DNA of 64,000 bases from Leucaena leucocephala (GCA_037074615.1 CM073522.1:25542962-25606961); one strand, 5' to 3'; positions 21,740 to 35,104 are shown, counted from the first letter of the stretch. The notes: generated from the sequence alone by a model not told the origin. Translations and numbers: made by a program.

Positions 21740-22178
21740 CATATCTTCCATAGTATGGGTGGTTCCCATATGTAATATTTTGCCCCATACTTGATCTTTT
21801 GGTCCCCTCTATCTCTCTACTCTATATCTTCATGCTCCTTTTGATGCTGGTTCTTGTCTAATTTCTGACTTTCAATTTTGGAACTAGCAACTGCTTCATG
21901 TATACCAGCTGGTTGTACAGTAACCTTCAATCCAACTTGCTCATTCTGCTGCAACATCCTCTTCTCTTTGCTACTTTCTGATTCTGGACTAAATGAAGGT
22001 TTTTCTTCAATCAACTCTTGAGTTCTAGATTTGTTCTACTGCTCCTTTTCTCTATCATCCCTCTTATCATCATCAAAATTTGCTTTTCCCACTATTTTTC
22101 CACTTCTCAAGCTCATAGCATTCACAGATTTAGGGTTAACAACTATATTTGAAGGTAGATTTCCACCAATCCTGATTT
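21740..22178 (-). pseudogene. Athila-type gag/pol fragment (broken)
   Basis: Read on the minus strand it encodes GGNLPSNIVVNPK followed shortly by MSLRSGK (about 22095-22170), the recognisable gag-to-protease junction of Athila-type Ty3/Gypsy elements (usual form LPS...NPK...TLRSGK). A Glu/Lys/Ser-rich stretch follows. At least one stop interrupts the frame. It would continue across 4353-4347 into LTR D if element A is removed, so both D and A inserted into it. The right end abuts E1 at about 22178. Confidence 0.6.
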
Positions 22179-22179
22179 T

Positions 22180-23445
22180 ATAAAGCTAAACCACTAACTC
22201 CAAGCATTAAGTTAAGAGTTAGGGGTTTTAAGGAACTTGATATACCATGTTTATGTAATGCCTCTAATGAATTGCATACATAATGTGTTTGCGTTTAGGG
22301 CTATGATATGTCAAAGAAAATAAGTTAAAGAGGATGAACAAGCAACTAATGTTTGGTTGCAGGCAAAGGGAGCAAAGAGAAAAGGATAAAGTTTTATGGT
22401 AGCGGACTTACCTTTTTATCTGCTTGAAGTGGTATGCTTATGTGTTGACATGTATATGATGATTGAATGATATTGTGACATGATCAATGATATTAAATAT
22501 GTTATGAATAACATGTTTCCCATGGCCATGCATTTTTATACAAAGCATATAGCATGATGACATGTCACTAAATGAAGAAAGTTTAATGAAATTACATATC
22601 ATGCATTAGCATCCATCTTGCATATTTAAGTGGTAATGCTTGCTACTGAGATTCCCCAGAATCTCACCCTTCCATAACCAACCATAATAGGTTATTTATG
22701 ATGAAGAATCATGCTTGATACATAAGCTAAGGAATGGAAAATAATAAGTAGACAAGTAATGGCATGCCATGTATGTTATCCTTTTTATGTAATGTTATGT
22801 AATATGCCATTATATGTAAAGGAAGATGTATGAAATAATTATGACATAACCCTATGATGTATATGAATGTATGAGAGGCCAAAGAGATGATTTATGCATG
22901 TTGGAACAATTATTGAGAATTAAAGAAAAGAAACTAAAATGGTAAAAATGTATGTCCTAGAGCAGTCTTACTTTGACTATATTTTGACCTAGAAAATGAA
23001 GGAATTAATTCATAAAATTTTATGAGTATGTAGTAAACATCCAGAGCTTTAAATTCATAGGTAACATGTCTCATTTGAATATGTATATCAAGAGAAATGA
23101 ATTTCCAAATTTATAAGATAGAATTTGAAATTTTCAGAATTTGTCATATAAATAATAAAAAGTAACGATTTAACTGTATTGATTGGCAAAGTAAATATCC
23201 AGATATATATTTTTCCCTTAAAGAGCTATGAAATAGATTCAAGTAGAAATTTAGATGACCTCTATACAATTTTTCTAGAATTAGTTATGAGTTTTCAAAG
23301 TTAGACTGTCAATATGGAATTTGCCAAGTGAACAGTACCGCGAGTCAAATTTAAAAATATTAATTTTTTGGGCCAAATTAATGTTTCCGCTAGTTAAATA
23401 CGCTTGCGAATACATACTCTAAGAGGTTAAAAGTAGGATATTTCA
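22180..23445 (+). mobile_element. LTR 1 of element E1, 5'-truncated
   Basis: Direct repeat of about 27145-28380. It contains the stem-loop at 22647-22666 and ends in TTTCA at 23445, just before a primer site. The left end joins Athila-type sequence without a TG start, so the first part of the LTR is missing. Confidence 0.7.
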
Positions 23446-26400
23446 TTATGTTATTAGAGCAAAAGGTTTTGGTATTAGTACAGAACAAAGTTTTAGCATA
23501 AAATAGAGGTTTTAGTGCAAGATAAACTTGCTCTAATTAGGAAACAGAGTACGTAGCAGATTAGCTAAGGTCAAATGGAGATTGAGATTAGTGATGAGTT
23601 ACTTGTTCATAGTCAAACTAAGATTATGGATTGGAGATTAATGCTCTAAGGAAATTGAACATTGAGGTTTAATAAGAGATAACTTCTCACCTGATAGTGA
23701 TCTTTGTGGATGGGAAAAACTTAAAAGTATGAATGGCATAGAAATATGAGCCAGACCCTTCCTCAATTAGCTGAAAGGAAGCAGCTGACTCAGTTATAGA
23801 TTATAGTGATGCCAAGGACACATAAATCCTTCAGGCTAGGGACACAGAACTCTTATAGGCGATAGGAGATGTTATGATAGAATGAAACTAAGTATGACTA
23901 ATAGTGGTTAAGGAAAAAGTAGGGACAGATTAAGAGACTCCCTTGTCTCAGAAAGAGTAATGCTTGAAAGTTAGATAAAGTAGTTAAGGGTTGAGTCTAT
24001 ACCCTGGTAAGAGGGTAAAGTAGTAGTCTAAGTTAAATGGATAGTTATCTCAGGTTCCTAAATAAATAATCAGGATCTGGCAGATAATGTGATAGAGGAA
24101 AGAACGCTTTAAGGTTTACCTAGTTAATTATTTAATTGTAGTACATATATAATGGATGGTTGAGCAAATTATGTGATAATATGGCTTATGTTACCATAAG
24201 TTATGATGAACAATTTCATCTCCTTACAATTGTCATATGATGAAACGCATGTTAGAGTGTGCTATGTTGAATGAATGCTTCCCTTTCGTGTTACATGCAG
24301 GGTAGTGAATTTATGATGAGAAAGTTATATTGCTCCTATACCATACGACAGGCAATTAGATAATTTAACTTGGTAATGATAAAGCAATAGAAAAAGTAGT
24401 AAATGAGATAGTTAGCCAGTTAATCCCTAAAGTTTAAAATGAATATAGCCTAGTTAAGGCGAGATGGCATAACATAATAGCTATTTCAGATTCCTGAATT
24501 AATAAATAGGATCTTGGAGATAGTAAGCTAAAGATAAATAGTCTCAGTAATTTCTCAAGGATTAATAGAAAGAGATTATAAGACATATATAATGAGATAG
24601 ATAGATACGAGAAACCAGTATGGTGAGAGATAAGTATGTTCCTGATGATGTTAATAGCTACTCAGTTTTAGGGTTAGGTTGAGAGGTTCTTAAGTAAGGG
24701 ATATGATGTATGAAAGTTCTAGCCACCTAATTTTTCTTAAGAATTGGGAAATAGTCCTCTGAATTAGAGTTGATATTGCTCCAAATAGAGCAAGATACCC
24801 TATGCCGTGTAAAAAAAGGACGCAGTTAAGATGGAGTTGACATTGCTTTGATAGAAGAATATGTCTTCCATTAAGAACAAAGAGAATACAGCCGAGGTAA
24901 GGCAAGCATAGTTGACTTTACCCAATAAAAATATGATTGGCTAAGAATAAAGTTTAGGGACAGAGCTTAACAAGGTATTAAGCATGAAAGAAAGAATAGA
25001 TTGGTATAAGTTATCTCCTTCTAATTTTATGAACAAGAAAATAATTTTACAACTGACTCTGTAGACAATAAGAGAGGCTCCCTTTTGTAGGTATAAGATG
25101 TTTAAATTTTATGTTACAGATAAAATAGCAAGTAAGAGCTTTTACTCCTTGTATGAAATGCCAGGCATTGTGTTATATTTGTAAAATATGCTAAAGCTAT
25201 GAATGTTAGAGAAGTGCAAGCTCCACATGATGGAGCTGTGCAACCTTAGAGCTATACATATTAAGGAAAGGAATGCTTGAGCTCCGATGTTAGAGCTTTG
25301 CATTCATGAGCAGGTATATAGTCTTGTAACACGTTGGCCAGGCATTATGCATGTTAGAATATGTGTTCCTTCTTAGCAGTAAAGTAAAGAAAAGAATAGT
25401 CACATAAGTCATCTCTCTGTAATGATTATAATTGTTAGAGATGATGAGAGCAGCTGGAAGAGTGAGAAAACTCCTAAGACTTCTAATGTAAATTGAGTAA
25501 AGTATAGTATGAAGCCTAAGACAAACCTAAAATGATAGATAGGTTATTGGCTTGAGAATTGCTAAGGCCTGCAAAAATGGTACTAGTATATGGGAATAAA
25601 TTAGAATTATTCAATGCACTAAGAGGCAGCAACCAGATGTTACAGAGACAATGAGAATGAAGACACTAACCTCGATGAAGTTTATCGGCTAGAGGATTGG
25701 TACAAGATACACCTAAGCCAACTAGTGCGATACACTGACATATGAATAATCAATTTAAGGAATGTTCAGAAATAGATCATTCGTGAAACAATTTGGAGTA
25801 GATATACATTTTGAAAGACTTTATTAGGATAGTCTTTTTCCAAATGAAAGTAGTAAAGGCTAAACTGAGGCTTGTTTAGAGACCTGCCTAGCATACTTTC
25901 TAAGGGAAAAGAAGTAATGATGAATAGATGAAGAGTTTATGTTTCTGAAATGGAAGAATTCCATCACAGAGGAACTAATAACTCATTGGACCCAGAATAA
26001 AATAATATCCAGTTATGTAAGCATAAACTGCCTATGGTTGAAGGAACATTCAAAGATCTCCAAAATATTGAAATATCCCTCTTAATGAAAGGCTTAGTTA
26101 GTTATTTATGAATTAGGGAAAATGTTAAGAAATAGTAAAGGGCACATAAGTTGCCCTACAAGAAAAGAATAACTCACTCAACTAGGAAGTATAACTTAAA
26201 ACAATTTTACAAAAAGTATTTACCTCAGTCAAACAGAAATGAGCACGAGACTAAGTTTAAGTGATAAGATAGGGTGAGAAAAGAGACCCTTTGATGGATA
26301 TTTAGCCAAGTTCATCCACATAAATAATGAGAGATATACAACTAAGTAGGTGACTTATGAACTGAGTTTCGTGTTTTAAGAAATGATGCTTCCCAAGCTG

Positions 26401-26869
26401 TTATAAAGGTTTAATGGAGTGGTAGGGGCATGCAATATTTCAGAAAGAAGTTTACAATGCCTAGAAAATGTAAAGGTTAGAGGTTAAGAAGAGGTAATGA
26501 ATTAAAAAGTCCAAATATGCAATCAGTACCTAAGGGATACAAGATATATGGTAGAGACCACAGAGATAATATTTGTTTAACATGTTAAGGAAGTTGCTAT
26601 AGATGTGGCAAGCCGGGACATTTAGCCAGGGAATATCTACAAAATATGACATATAAGAGATCCTAGATAAATGAAAGAACTTTTACCCTGATCAGAGAAA
26701 AATTAAGGAAGTTGCCTGACATAATCTACGAGAGGGTATGGATTAACGATCACTAAGTAAATGTAATATATGACTCAGGTGCTGGTCATTCGTTTATAAC
26801 AAAGACTGTAAAGGGCAATTGGCTTAAGGGTGGTATAGAAAATGCCTTGGGATGTGTGCTAATTATTGA
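23446..26869 (+). mobile_element. Internal region of E1: long leader plus gag/protease relic
   Basis: It begins with a decayed initiator tRNA-Met primer site (23449-23460). The leader to about 26180 has no protein signal. It matches E2 (24650-25600 against 47690-48650) and, in inverse orientation, E3. The gag relic follows. There is no RT or integrase before the second LTR. Confidence 0.65.
26190..26869 (+). pseudogene. gag-protease relic of E1
   Basis: Pieces of a chromovirus-type gag are readable: a KQFYKKYLPQSN block near 26195-26235, then a zinc-knuckle region with GRDHRDNICL and CYRCGKPGHLARE near 26540-26640 (the last Cys of the second knuckle is replaced by Tyr), then a protease motif DSGAGHSF near 26770-26800. 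Stops and shifts break every frame. After the protease the sequence runs into LTR-like DNA, so pol is absent. A related relic lies at 58300-58960 on the minus strand. Confidence 0.7.
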
Positions 26870-28380
26870 GTTCATTGCTGACACTGTATGAATCACTATT
26901 CATATGTGAGAATTTCATGATTTTGATGCTTCCAATAATTTTAAAATGAAAAATTGTATGGGGTAAAGTAGAGAAATAAGTATTGGAAGGATTGGAATCA
27001 AAATTAGAATTTTTGGTAAAAAAGGGAAAATGGTTCGATCAAGGGCAGTATGAAAGGGAGGAGTTGGAATTTTAAAATTCTAACCTCATATTTGTATTCC
27101 TTGGACAAAATTATATAGGATCGGTCTAATAAATAATTATTACAAAGTTAAACCACTAACTCCAAGAATTGAGTTAAAAGTTAGGGGTTTTGAGGAACTT
27201 GATGTGCAATTTTTATGCAATAGCTCTAATGAGTTGTATACACAATGTAATTGTGTTTAGGGTCATGATATATCAAAGGAAATGAGTTAAAGAGGATCAA
27301 CAAGCAACCAATATTTGGTTGGAGACAAAGGGAGCAAAGAGAAAAGGATAAAGTTTTAAGGTAGTGAACTTACCCATTCTTGTATGCTTGATGTTCATGC
27401 TTGTGAGTTGATATGTTTATGATATGTGAAAATGATATATGCTCCGCCATTTATGAGTTTATAGTCATGCATGATAGTATGAGGCATTGAGCATGTTAAT
27501 ATGTAAAGGAAAGCTTAAGAAAGATAAAGGAAACATGTCATGCACTTGCATTCATCTTGTATACATTGAATGGTACCGTCTGCTACTGAGATTCCGCATA
27601 ATCTCACCCTCCCATAACCAACCAATTTAGGTAAAGCATGATGGAAAAGGTATGCATGGAGAAGATCTAAAGAAGGGAAGAAAGAAAGTGGCAATTATTT
27701 GTTCTAGTATGTATTGTATAAATTGTCCACTATGTTCATGTCAAATAATATGCCATTATATGTAAAAAACAATTGTATGAAATAATTATGGCAAAACGCC
27801 ATGTTGTATATGAGTGTATGGGAATTCAAGTTGATGATTTATAAATGTTGGAATAATTTATGAGATTTATGAAAGAAAGTCAAATGGTAAAAATGTAGGT
27901 CCTAAAGCAATTTTGTTATAGCTTTAGTTTGACCTAGTAAATGAAGGAATTAATTCATGAAATTTTATGAGCAATTAGTACACATCTAGATCTTTAAATT
28001 CATAGGTAACACATCTCATTTGGATGTGTATATCAAGGGAAATGAATTTCCAAATTTATGAGACAGAATCTGAAATTTCTAGAATTTACCATATGAACAG
28101 TAAAAAGTAATGATTTAATTGTATTGATTGGAAATGTAAATGTCCAGATTTATATTTTTTCTTAAAAATATGTGAAATATATTCAAGTATAAATTTGAAG
28201 CAACTCTGTATGATTTTTCTAGAATTAGTTATGAATTTTTAAAGTTGGATTCTGAATCTGAAATTTACCAAATGAACAGTACTGATAATTAAATTTAAAA
28301 TTTTTGGGTCAAAGTAACGCTTTCGCCAGTTAAATACGCTTCTGAATACGTACTGTAAGGGGTTAAAAGTAGGATTTTTA
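26870..28380 (+). mobile_element. LTR 2 of element E1, 5'-truncated
   Basis: From about 26870 it resembles the middle of solo LTR C, and from 27145 it matches LTR 1 of E1. The stem-loop at 27587-27606 has a shortened stem (TGAGATT / AATCTCA). The 3' end near 28380 is decayed. The start of the LTR and the pol region are gone. Confidence 0.65.
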
Positions 28381-28612
28381 CTTCTTCCCTCCAGCATCTA
28401 GTGGCAGAGAAATCCTCATGATATGGATTTTCTCAGCCCTAAATCTAGGCACCTTTACTTTCTTCTCCCCTTTCCTGATACTCTATGTTGTAGCGTTGAA
28501 GGAAGAGAGAAATTAGTTGGGGATAGGGCATAAGAGTGGTGTTGGATTTTGAAAATAAAAGTTCCTTATCTCATTGTAGATTAACTCTCCAATGTTCATT
28601 TTTTTTGACTTA
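28381..28612 (-). pseudogene. Transposon-type ORF, C-terminal piece (left of CACTA element)
   Basis: Minus-strand peptide with NIGELIYNEIRNFYF (near 28560-28600) and a shifted continuation. It fits as the continuation of the ORF at 30219-31022 after removing the CACTA element at 28613-30215 and its TTA duplication. The pattern resembles the 'putative plant transposon protein' domain found in degraded plant retroelements; this is recalled from the family, not tested. Confidence 0.4.
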
Positions 28613-30215
28613 CACTGCTAGAAAATGGGCTTTCTAAACAGGTTAAAAATAGGCTTTTACACTGGACTGAGGTCTGGTGTAGATACAGCCTATGTAGAAA
28701 GTCTTGACATTATACACCGGTCATACAACCAGTTTAAAAATCATCCTTTTTACACCTGTTACTTTATTACCAATTTAAAAAACAATGTAAAAAAAATTGG
28801 AATCACCCTTGTCCATTGTTATTGTAAGTTGTAAGTTTGGATAATGGACAACTAATATGAGATTGAAAGCCAATTTTACACATATAAAACTCCTCAAAGT
28901 AAAAGGTGGGATATAAAACTCCTCAAAAAAATAGAGAATGGAACGAATAAGAACCAGGGAGTTTGTGATATAGCGAAACAAATAAACATGCCTATAGGAT
29001 AGCGGAGAGATTTATATGCTAAGCAAAGCTAGGCAGAGAATGAACATGAAGCACAAAAATTCAAAATTTATATTTAAAAAAATAGAGAAAATGATATGGA
29101 CTTTGTTTTCTAGATATGACTCAAAATCAGAGACATTGAATGATCAAAATTTTGTACTTGAAGACATAGTTTGCAAGTTGTGTTTCCTTTCTCGTTGCAC
29201 AGTCTCTGTACACAATCTCTATGAGAAAACTACAAAATAACACATAACATTTGAAGATACCTTCCAAAAGTATAATAGAATAATCAGGCTATAAGAACCC
29301 AACAAAAAAAATTTTGGGTTTACCTTAACGGTGCCAGAACAAGCACAGGGAGCTTCAAGGTTTTTGGAGCTCTCAAATTCTTCTTTGTGGCATATTCTAT
29401 AGGGGAATCCATGAAAGCAATTTCAAATCATCAACCAATAATACTACTTCTTAAGACGACGAGCTGTAGATCGTACACCCACTATCTTAGATCTAGGTCT
29501 TTTTCCCTAGCGAGCTTTAGAAGCGAGAACGATAGACTTCAATAATAGAGAATGAAAGCACGAGTATGGGTCATCACATATCTAGATCTTCTTCTTTAGC
29601 TAGCTTTAGACTGTGTGTTACGAAGGCAGAGCTTCCTATCACCATGTGTTCTCCCTTGTCTGGTTTTCTCCGTGAACGACGATAATTTGTGAAAATAAGG
29701 AAGCCCAGAAACTAGGGCTTTTGTTAGATTTTTAATAGCAATGACATTCTAGACCGGATGCCATTCCATTAGGTGTAGCATATTTCATCTTTTATATCGA
29801 TCACGTGTACATCAACTGTAAATATTTCACCCTTATTTACAAAAAATGCTATCACTCATTTCTTTTACACCGGTCATGTGTAAATCAGGTGTAAATATTT
29901 TACCTTTTTTTACAAAAAATGACACCATTCATTTCTTTTACTCCCTCATATGTACATCAAGTATAAATATTTTACCCTTATTTGCAAAAATACCACCACT
30001 CATTTTTTTTGCACCGATCACATATATATTAGGTGTAAATATTTCACCTTTATTTACAAAAATGCCACTACTTATTTTATTTACACCGATCACATGTACA
30101 TCAGGTGTAAATATTTTATCCTTATTTATAAAAATACCACCGGTCATTTTTTTAAATTGTTTTCATGAGAACCGGTTTAAAAAGGGAGCTTTAGAAAGCC
30201 TATTTTATAGTAGTG
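28613..30215. mobile_element. Non-autonomous CACTA transposon (1603 bp), TSD TTA
   Basis: The left end CACTGCTAGAAAATGGGC and the reverse complement of the right end, CACTACTATAAAATAGGC, form terminal inverted repeats of about 26 bp with three mismatches. The flanks 28610-28612 and 30216-30218 are both TTA, the 3 bp duplication expected for CACTA elements. No transposase is encoded. Subterminal tandem repeats lie inside the right end. It interrupts a minus-strand transposon-type ORF. Confidence 0.9.
29775..30165. repeat. Subterminal tandem repeat of the CACTA element (about 71 bp unit, 5 copies)
   Basis: A unit containing a TACACCGGTCA-like box, AGGTGTAAATATTT and TATTTACAAAAATG recurs about every 71 bp. 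The forward frame of 131 codons here is only this repeat. Subterminal repeats are typical transposase-binding arrays in CACTA elements. Confidence 0.8.
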
Positions 30216-30218
30216 TTA

Positions 30219-31022
30219 TTATCCTAGCCAGCAGTCTATAACCATCTTGAGTCATAAGAGTGAAGCTCCTTGATTTGTTGACCATACTTTTCGAGTATAT
30301 GTAATAAATTATCATATGATAATCGCACATATCTTTTGGCATAAATTTCAGTTCACCCGAGAAGTTGTCCTCCAGTATCAAAATCTCATAAATCTCCTTC
30401 ATAGATAACTCTGGCCTCTTCTCATAGTCTGTGGGCTTCAACATAAATTGATCATATCTGTATCGAGTCTTATTGCTCTTCCTCTTGATTATGTAATCAG
30501 ATAGCCATTCACTAATTCTCTATTATCTCCAGCTTTATCAATCACTCTCATATTGCAATAGAATCTTCTGGCTACTTTAGGGCAATATGAGAGGTTCACT
30601 CCTAACCACTTTTTGTAGTGCACCATAAGGTTACTTAAATCCAGCTTGGTCTTATCGTTGTGCTTTAGATAGTCTAGGTCCAACACAATGATGGGACATA
30701 AGTTCCTATGAGCATATTCTACCTTTAATTTCCCTATCCCTTAATTAAGATTGCTAGTAAGTATTAGTAGAGAAGCTAAATTTGAAGATGAAGACCCAGA
30801 ATTACCTTAAGTGTCTTCCCTTTTCTTTCTTATAGAAGTATGATAAAGATTTTTTTAAGCAAGACTCTCTCGTGTGTGCTTCTAAGCCTATGAAGAACTC
30901 TTTTCTTTTGTCCCTTTTAAATTTGAATCATATTCCTTTATTGCCTTGGGTTTCAAAGGACTTCCTATTTTCTTTTCTTTTCCCATTTCCAACCCAACTT
31001 CTGGTACCTTGGTTCTCACCAT
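30219..31022 (-). pseudogene. Transposon-type ORF, N-terminal and middle piece (broken)
   Basis: A possible start is the ATG at 31022 (MVRTKVPE...), followed by a Lys/Ser-rich low-complexity stretch with stops. From about 30700 to 30220 a more conserved region is readable: HYKKWLGVNLSYCPKVARRFYCNM, then a block through RPELSMKEIYEILILE and FMPKDMCDYHMIIYYI. This resembles the N-terminal part of the putative plant transposon protein domain carried by many retroelement-derived ORFs. The CACTA element interrupts it at 30218. Function unknown; decayed. Confidence 0.45.
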
Positions 31023-33850
31023 TGCGTGGCTAAAAGTATACTGAACAGAAGAGGTTTCACGATGATGAGGGAGTAGAGTTGAGTATTTGAATGAAAAGTA
31101 TGCTTCAAATCAGTGGGGAAATGGATTCAAACAATTTTAATTGCTGAGTAGGAGTTATGAAAACGGTTATGAGATTTGGGTTGAGAGAATAAGAAGGATT
31201 TTTTTAAAAGGGTTTTGATGAACTAAAACAGTAACGGTTATATTTTGACTAAATATATAACAATTTATCGATAAGTATTTCAATAAGTGATTCATTCTAA
31301 GTATTTATTGATGAATATTCATATAATGGTAACAAATTTATCGTATAGTTCTTCGATAAGCCCCCTTATCAAAGCTTTTATTAATAAGATCCTTAATCGA
31401 TAACTTCTTTGATAAGTCTATGAAAAATTATGATAAGTTTTGAAACATATAACTTAAAACATCATGCATCAAGAAACTTAAAAAGCACAAGAACTTATAG
31501 CATAGAAGCATCATTGAAATGGCTTAAATATACTTTTAATAAAGAGATGGAGTTAAGAGATGCATATTTAGTTATGGTGTGAAATTCTTTTCCCCTTTTT
31601 CTCTTATTGTGTTTGAGCATCTTTTGCCAATTGACTTTGCAGCTTCATGCTCCTTTGTGACAATTCTCATATTTGATGTATCAGTGTAGTTCAATGAGAA
31701 ATGTCTTTATTCTCCTATCAAAAATAATGAAATTTTCTTCCTTCCTAGGAGAATTGTTACTCGGGTCATATAGATAATAATTTCTATATATGTGTTGAAT
31801 AAGAACTCATCATCAAAACTAATAAATTCACACTAAGCATGGATGAATATATCAAACTGTAGGTTTTTGAAAAATAATGCGTATCTTGAAGATTAATACT
31901 TAATTTTAAAGTGTGCAACATGATCTTTCAAAATATGAACCTTTAAAGATAAATTTTGTGAAGACATTGAAGGTCATCAGATTGGAGAGAAATATCCCTA
32001 TAAGATTGCAAATTGATCAATCAATGTTAACATGTATGAAAAATTTCCAGAAGCAAAAGTCATATAGAATATTGACTGAAGAAGCAGTATTATGAGGATT
32101 CAAGGACTTTTGCTCATTTTGCAAATGATAGGTAAAAACAATGAAGCACATCAACTATTTAGCCCAAATGACCAAAGCAGCAGATTTATTCCAGTGAATA
32201 AATATTTAAGCATAAGACTATGATCTTCTGGAATAATTCTTTTTCTGAACAAGTAAGCTTGAACATCATGAATTTTGTTAAACAAAAGGATGTTTAACTC
32301 GTTGAAGGATAAATAGTTCAAGTAAATGGCAATACATAGTCTAAGATGACTTTAGCAAATGGATTTGGAGTACTTTTGAAGTTTCCATTTATGTATTAGT
32401 CTCCAATAATAATTCCCATGTATTTCAAAAACAAATTTACAAATCATTTTCATACATTTTGTAAAATTAAGATATTTGATGTAGAAATTTGAAAATTATT
32501 ACTTTTGTCTTTGAAATCATGAATATGCACATTTATAAATTGAATTCAATCTATGAATTGAAATTCATAATATTTGAAGATGTTTTAAAAAAAATATGTT
32601 ATGCACAATTTATTTATCAATCTAGAAAACAATGTGAAAGCAATGTTGTCTGCTAAAGGAATGCAACAAGGAACAAGCAATAGTTAATCTAATCCAGAAT
32701 TCAATTTCACAGTAATTAGATAAGGATTAGATTTAACTGTGTTTTTCTTCTTGTCCTTGCAACAAATAGCTTGATTTAGATGAATTGATATTGATCTTTT
32801 CTTCAGCACTAAGATTCAAGCTTTGTTATTTTATCTTCATCAATATTTTAGATTATTCATCTTTGTATCCACAAATCTTTAGATGAACCTTTCAACCATA
32901 TTCGCTACAAAACAATTGAACTAGATTTATTTTTTTTGTTATCCAACTTTGCTTGGATCTATCAACAGTTAGTTTGTAGGAAACAGAGTAATACAACTCA
33001 TATGCTCTATAGGTATAAATAATCCAAATCAACTGAGCATGTTTACTTTGTTCATATAGAAACATATTTTTCATTTTTAGAAATATGTATGCATGAAGAA
33101 CCGAACCACTGAACATTGCCTTTCTCTCCTTGAAAAATATTTATCAACTCACTTTTCACAGGAGTATATAAAGAGAATTTAAGATCAATTGCAATGTTTA
33201 TTTCTAAGGATATATAAGTAACTTCAAAGATATAAATATGATAATGCACAAAATTTACCATTGTACCTTTTACCTCATGTGAAAGAAGGATTGCCTTTGC
33301 ATACCTATTGCATCATTTTATTTCTTCTGACAAATACTTGCAATGGTATCTCAACTGATATATACTTTGTTGCTTGAGAGATCCTCTTTTTCTTTTGTCC
33401 TCATCAAGATAATTGAATGGTACCGTATGATAGTCCATTCTTGAGGTAGAACACACTTCTTGGGCTTTTTCCCATTGTTCCTTATAAGTTGTCTTTGAAT
33501 TTACTATAATGGATTCTCCACTAGTTCTCCTAAGTAATGTGACTTTCATTGACACGTGAGAAACTTTTAGATGCCCATTTATTCTGAGTATTATCCCTAA
33601 TACGTTTGTTTTATAATATTGAGACTTTGGATTTCTTGTTTTGAATACTTTCAATCTTCTTAGTGATTAAAAAATCCAATTTCCCCTAATTCTTATCAGA
33701 GCAGTTCAGTGGTACTCTGTGATAGGTCATCAAGTTACAAGGTACTCTTCTTTGTCTCCATTGCCCTTCTTTATGAATATTCTTTGTAGCTCCAATAATA
33801 GGTGCTCTAAGAGTTTTCTTCTTGTTGTGTGAATAACTCTCTTAAACGCT
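31023..33850. other. AT-rich decayed retroelement DNA without a readable gene
   Basis: No protein family is recognisable in any frame. Positions 31250-31440 hold a cluster of TTATCGATAA-like motifs similar to the larger cluster at 38270-39910, so this may be the other LTR of the minus-strand element whose primer site is at 34638-34649. The minus-strand frame 33313-33654 (113 codons) has no motif that I recognise. Confidence 0.4.
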
Positions 33851-33859
33851 TTCTTCATT

Positions 33860-34593
33860 TTTGGGCCAAATTGTTTATTGTTGAAAATATCCTGCAAGAT
33901 CAAAGAACTGAGACGTTTTGGTGCGCATTTATATTTGGGTCTTTGAGTATTAGTATTAGACCTTACTTATCCTTTAGGAACCCAAATCATTTTTCTCACA
34001 TTAGAATTCCTTCTAATATAGCATGTGTGAGAAACATGACCTGGTTTAACACAATAATTGCAGATAATGGAATGATATACTTTTCAATTGTACCTAATGG
34101 TATTGTCTTGGTCGAGTGGAAGCATTTTATAATCGTTGTGCAAAGTTTCTTCCTTCCTATTAGAATTCTCAGTGATATTATTAAGATGCAAGATATTTTT
34201 ACTTTTTGAAATAACATCAATAATTGATTGAAAAATCATATCATGAAAACTTTTGAAATTATTTTTCTTAGCATTATAAGAATTGGAACTTTTTACCATT
34301 GAAAAATTTTGAACTCTGAATGAATATTCATATACATTGGTCTCTTCTTCTTGATTTTCTTCTTCCTCTCATTCCTCCGTGTTGATCATTTCATGGAGAT
34401 GTTATGTGATTTCTCCTTTTTCATTTTCATTCTAATCCTTTCTTCATTTAAAGGATTTTTCTCATATCATAATCAAGAGTTTTCAAAAATATGGTCACCA
34501 ACCTTTTCAATATAAAAACTCCAAATTTTCTAAAACAGGAGGAATGGTAATATCAAAACTTTCAGAAAGCTTTTCACAACCAACTAGAGCCAT
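33860..34593 (-). pseudogene. Ty1/copia-like gag relic with one zinc knuckle
   Basis: Starting near the ATG at 34593 (MALVGCEKLSES), a broken minus-strand frame can be followed. At 34021-34062 it encodes a clear C-x2-C-x4-H-x4-C knuckle (CNYCVKPGHVSHTC), followed by KMIWVPKG. That is the usual arrangement at the gag/protease boundary of SIRE/Maximus-type Ty1/copia elements. Several stops and shifts are present. The primer site and LTR lie immediately upstream on the minus strand, which supports the reading. No RT or integrase was found further on. Confidence 0.5.
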
Positions 34594-34637
34594 GATCTTT
34601 ACACTTGAGATCGTTAGATCCTTTAACAAGTGATCTT

Positions 34638-34649
34638 GCTCTGATACCA
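34638..34649 (-). other. Primer-binding site of the minus-strand copia-like element
   Basis: The minus strand reads TGGTATCAGAGC, the initiator tRNA-Met primer site. An LTR ending ...CAACA (34652) abuts it. Confidence 0.75.
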
Positions 34650-34651
34650 AA

Positions 34652-35104
34652 TGTTGAATATGGCTGTATCACCCAAGAGGGGGTTAATTGGATATTTTAA
34701 AACTTTTGAGAACTCTTAAGATATTTAAAACAAATTAAAGAGTAGAGTTTAAAATGATATTACCAAACAAAGAAGTTGATGAAGAAAGATTGTACAAGAC
34801 AATTTATACTAGTTTGACCCAATCGACTTGGCCTACGTCCAGTCACTAGAGAGCTCCTCTAAGTGTTCTACTATACTCCAAGATTTAATGGGCTCTTAGT
34901 GTCTCAGTACAATCAACTTGTGAACTCCTCACACTCCCATTAACAACAACCTGTAAGGTTTTTCCAGTGAGAATCTTTTTCACTCCCCTTACACCTGTAA
35001 AGTAATAGTCTCACTCAAGAGGTCACACTCTTGATCAATTTAGAAATATGATTGATACAAATCAAATAAAACTCTCTCAGTAGAGTAGATAGGATAAATA
35101 CTTC
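34652..35104 (-). mobile_element. LTR of the copia-like element, 3' end part
   Basis: Minus-strand LTR directly upstream of the primer site. It contains the CACCCAAGAGGGGGTTAATTGG-like stretch common near such LTR ends (34671-34693). Solo LTR G interrupts it at 35105 and it resumes at 37850. Confidence 0.6.

Noticed and set aside
29846..30241. 131-codon forward frame with repeated residues
   Set aside because: It is the translation of the 71 bp subterminal tandem repeat of a CACTA element, not a gene.
33829..34209. 126-codon forward frame
   Set aside because: It lies opposite the minus-strand copia-like gag relic whose zinc knuckle is at 34021-34062, so the forward frame is a shadow.
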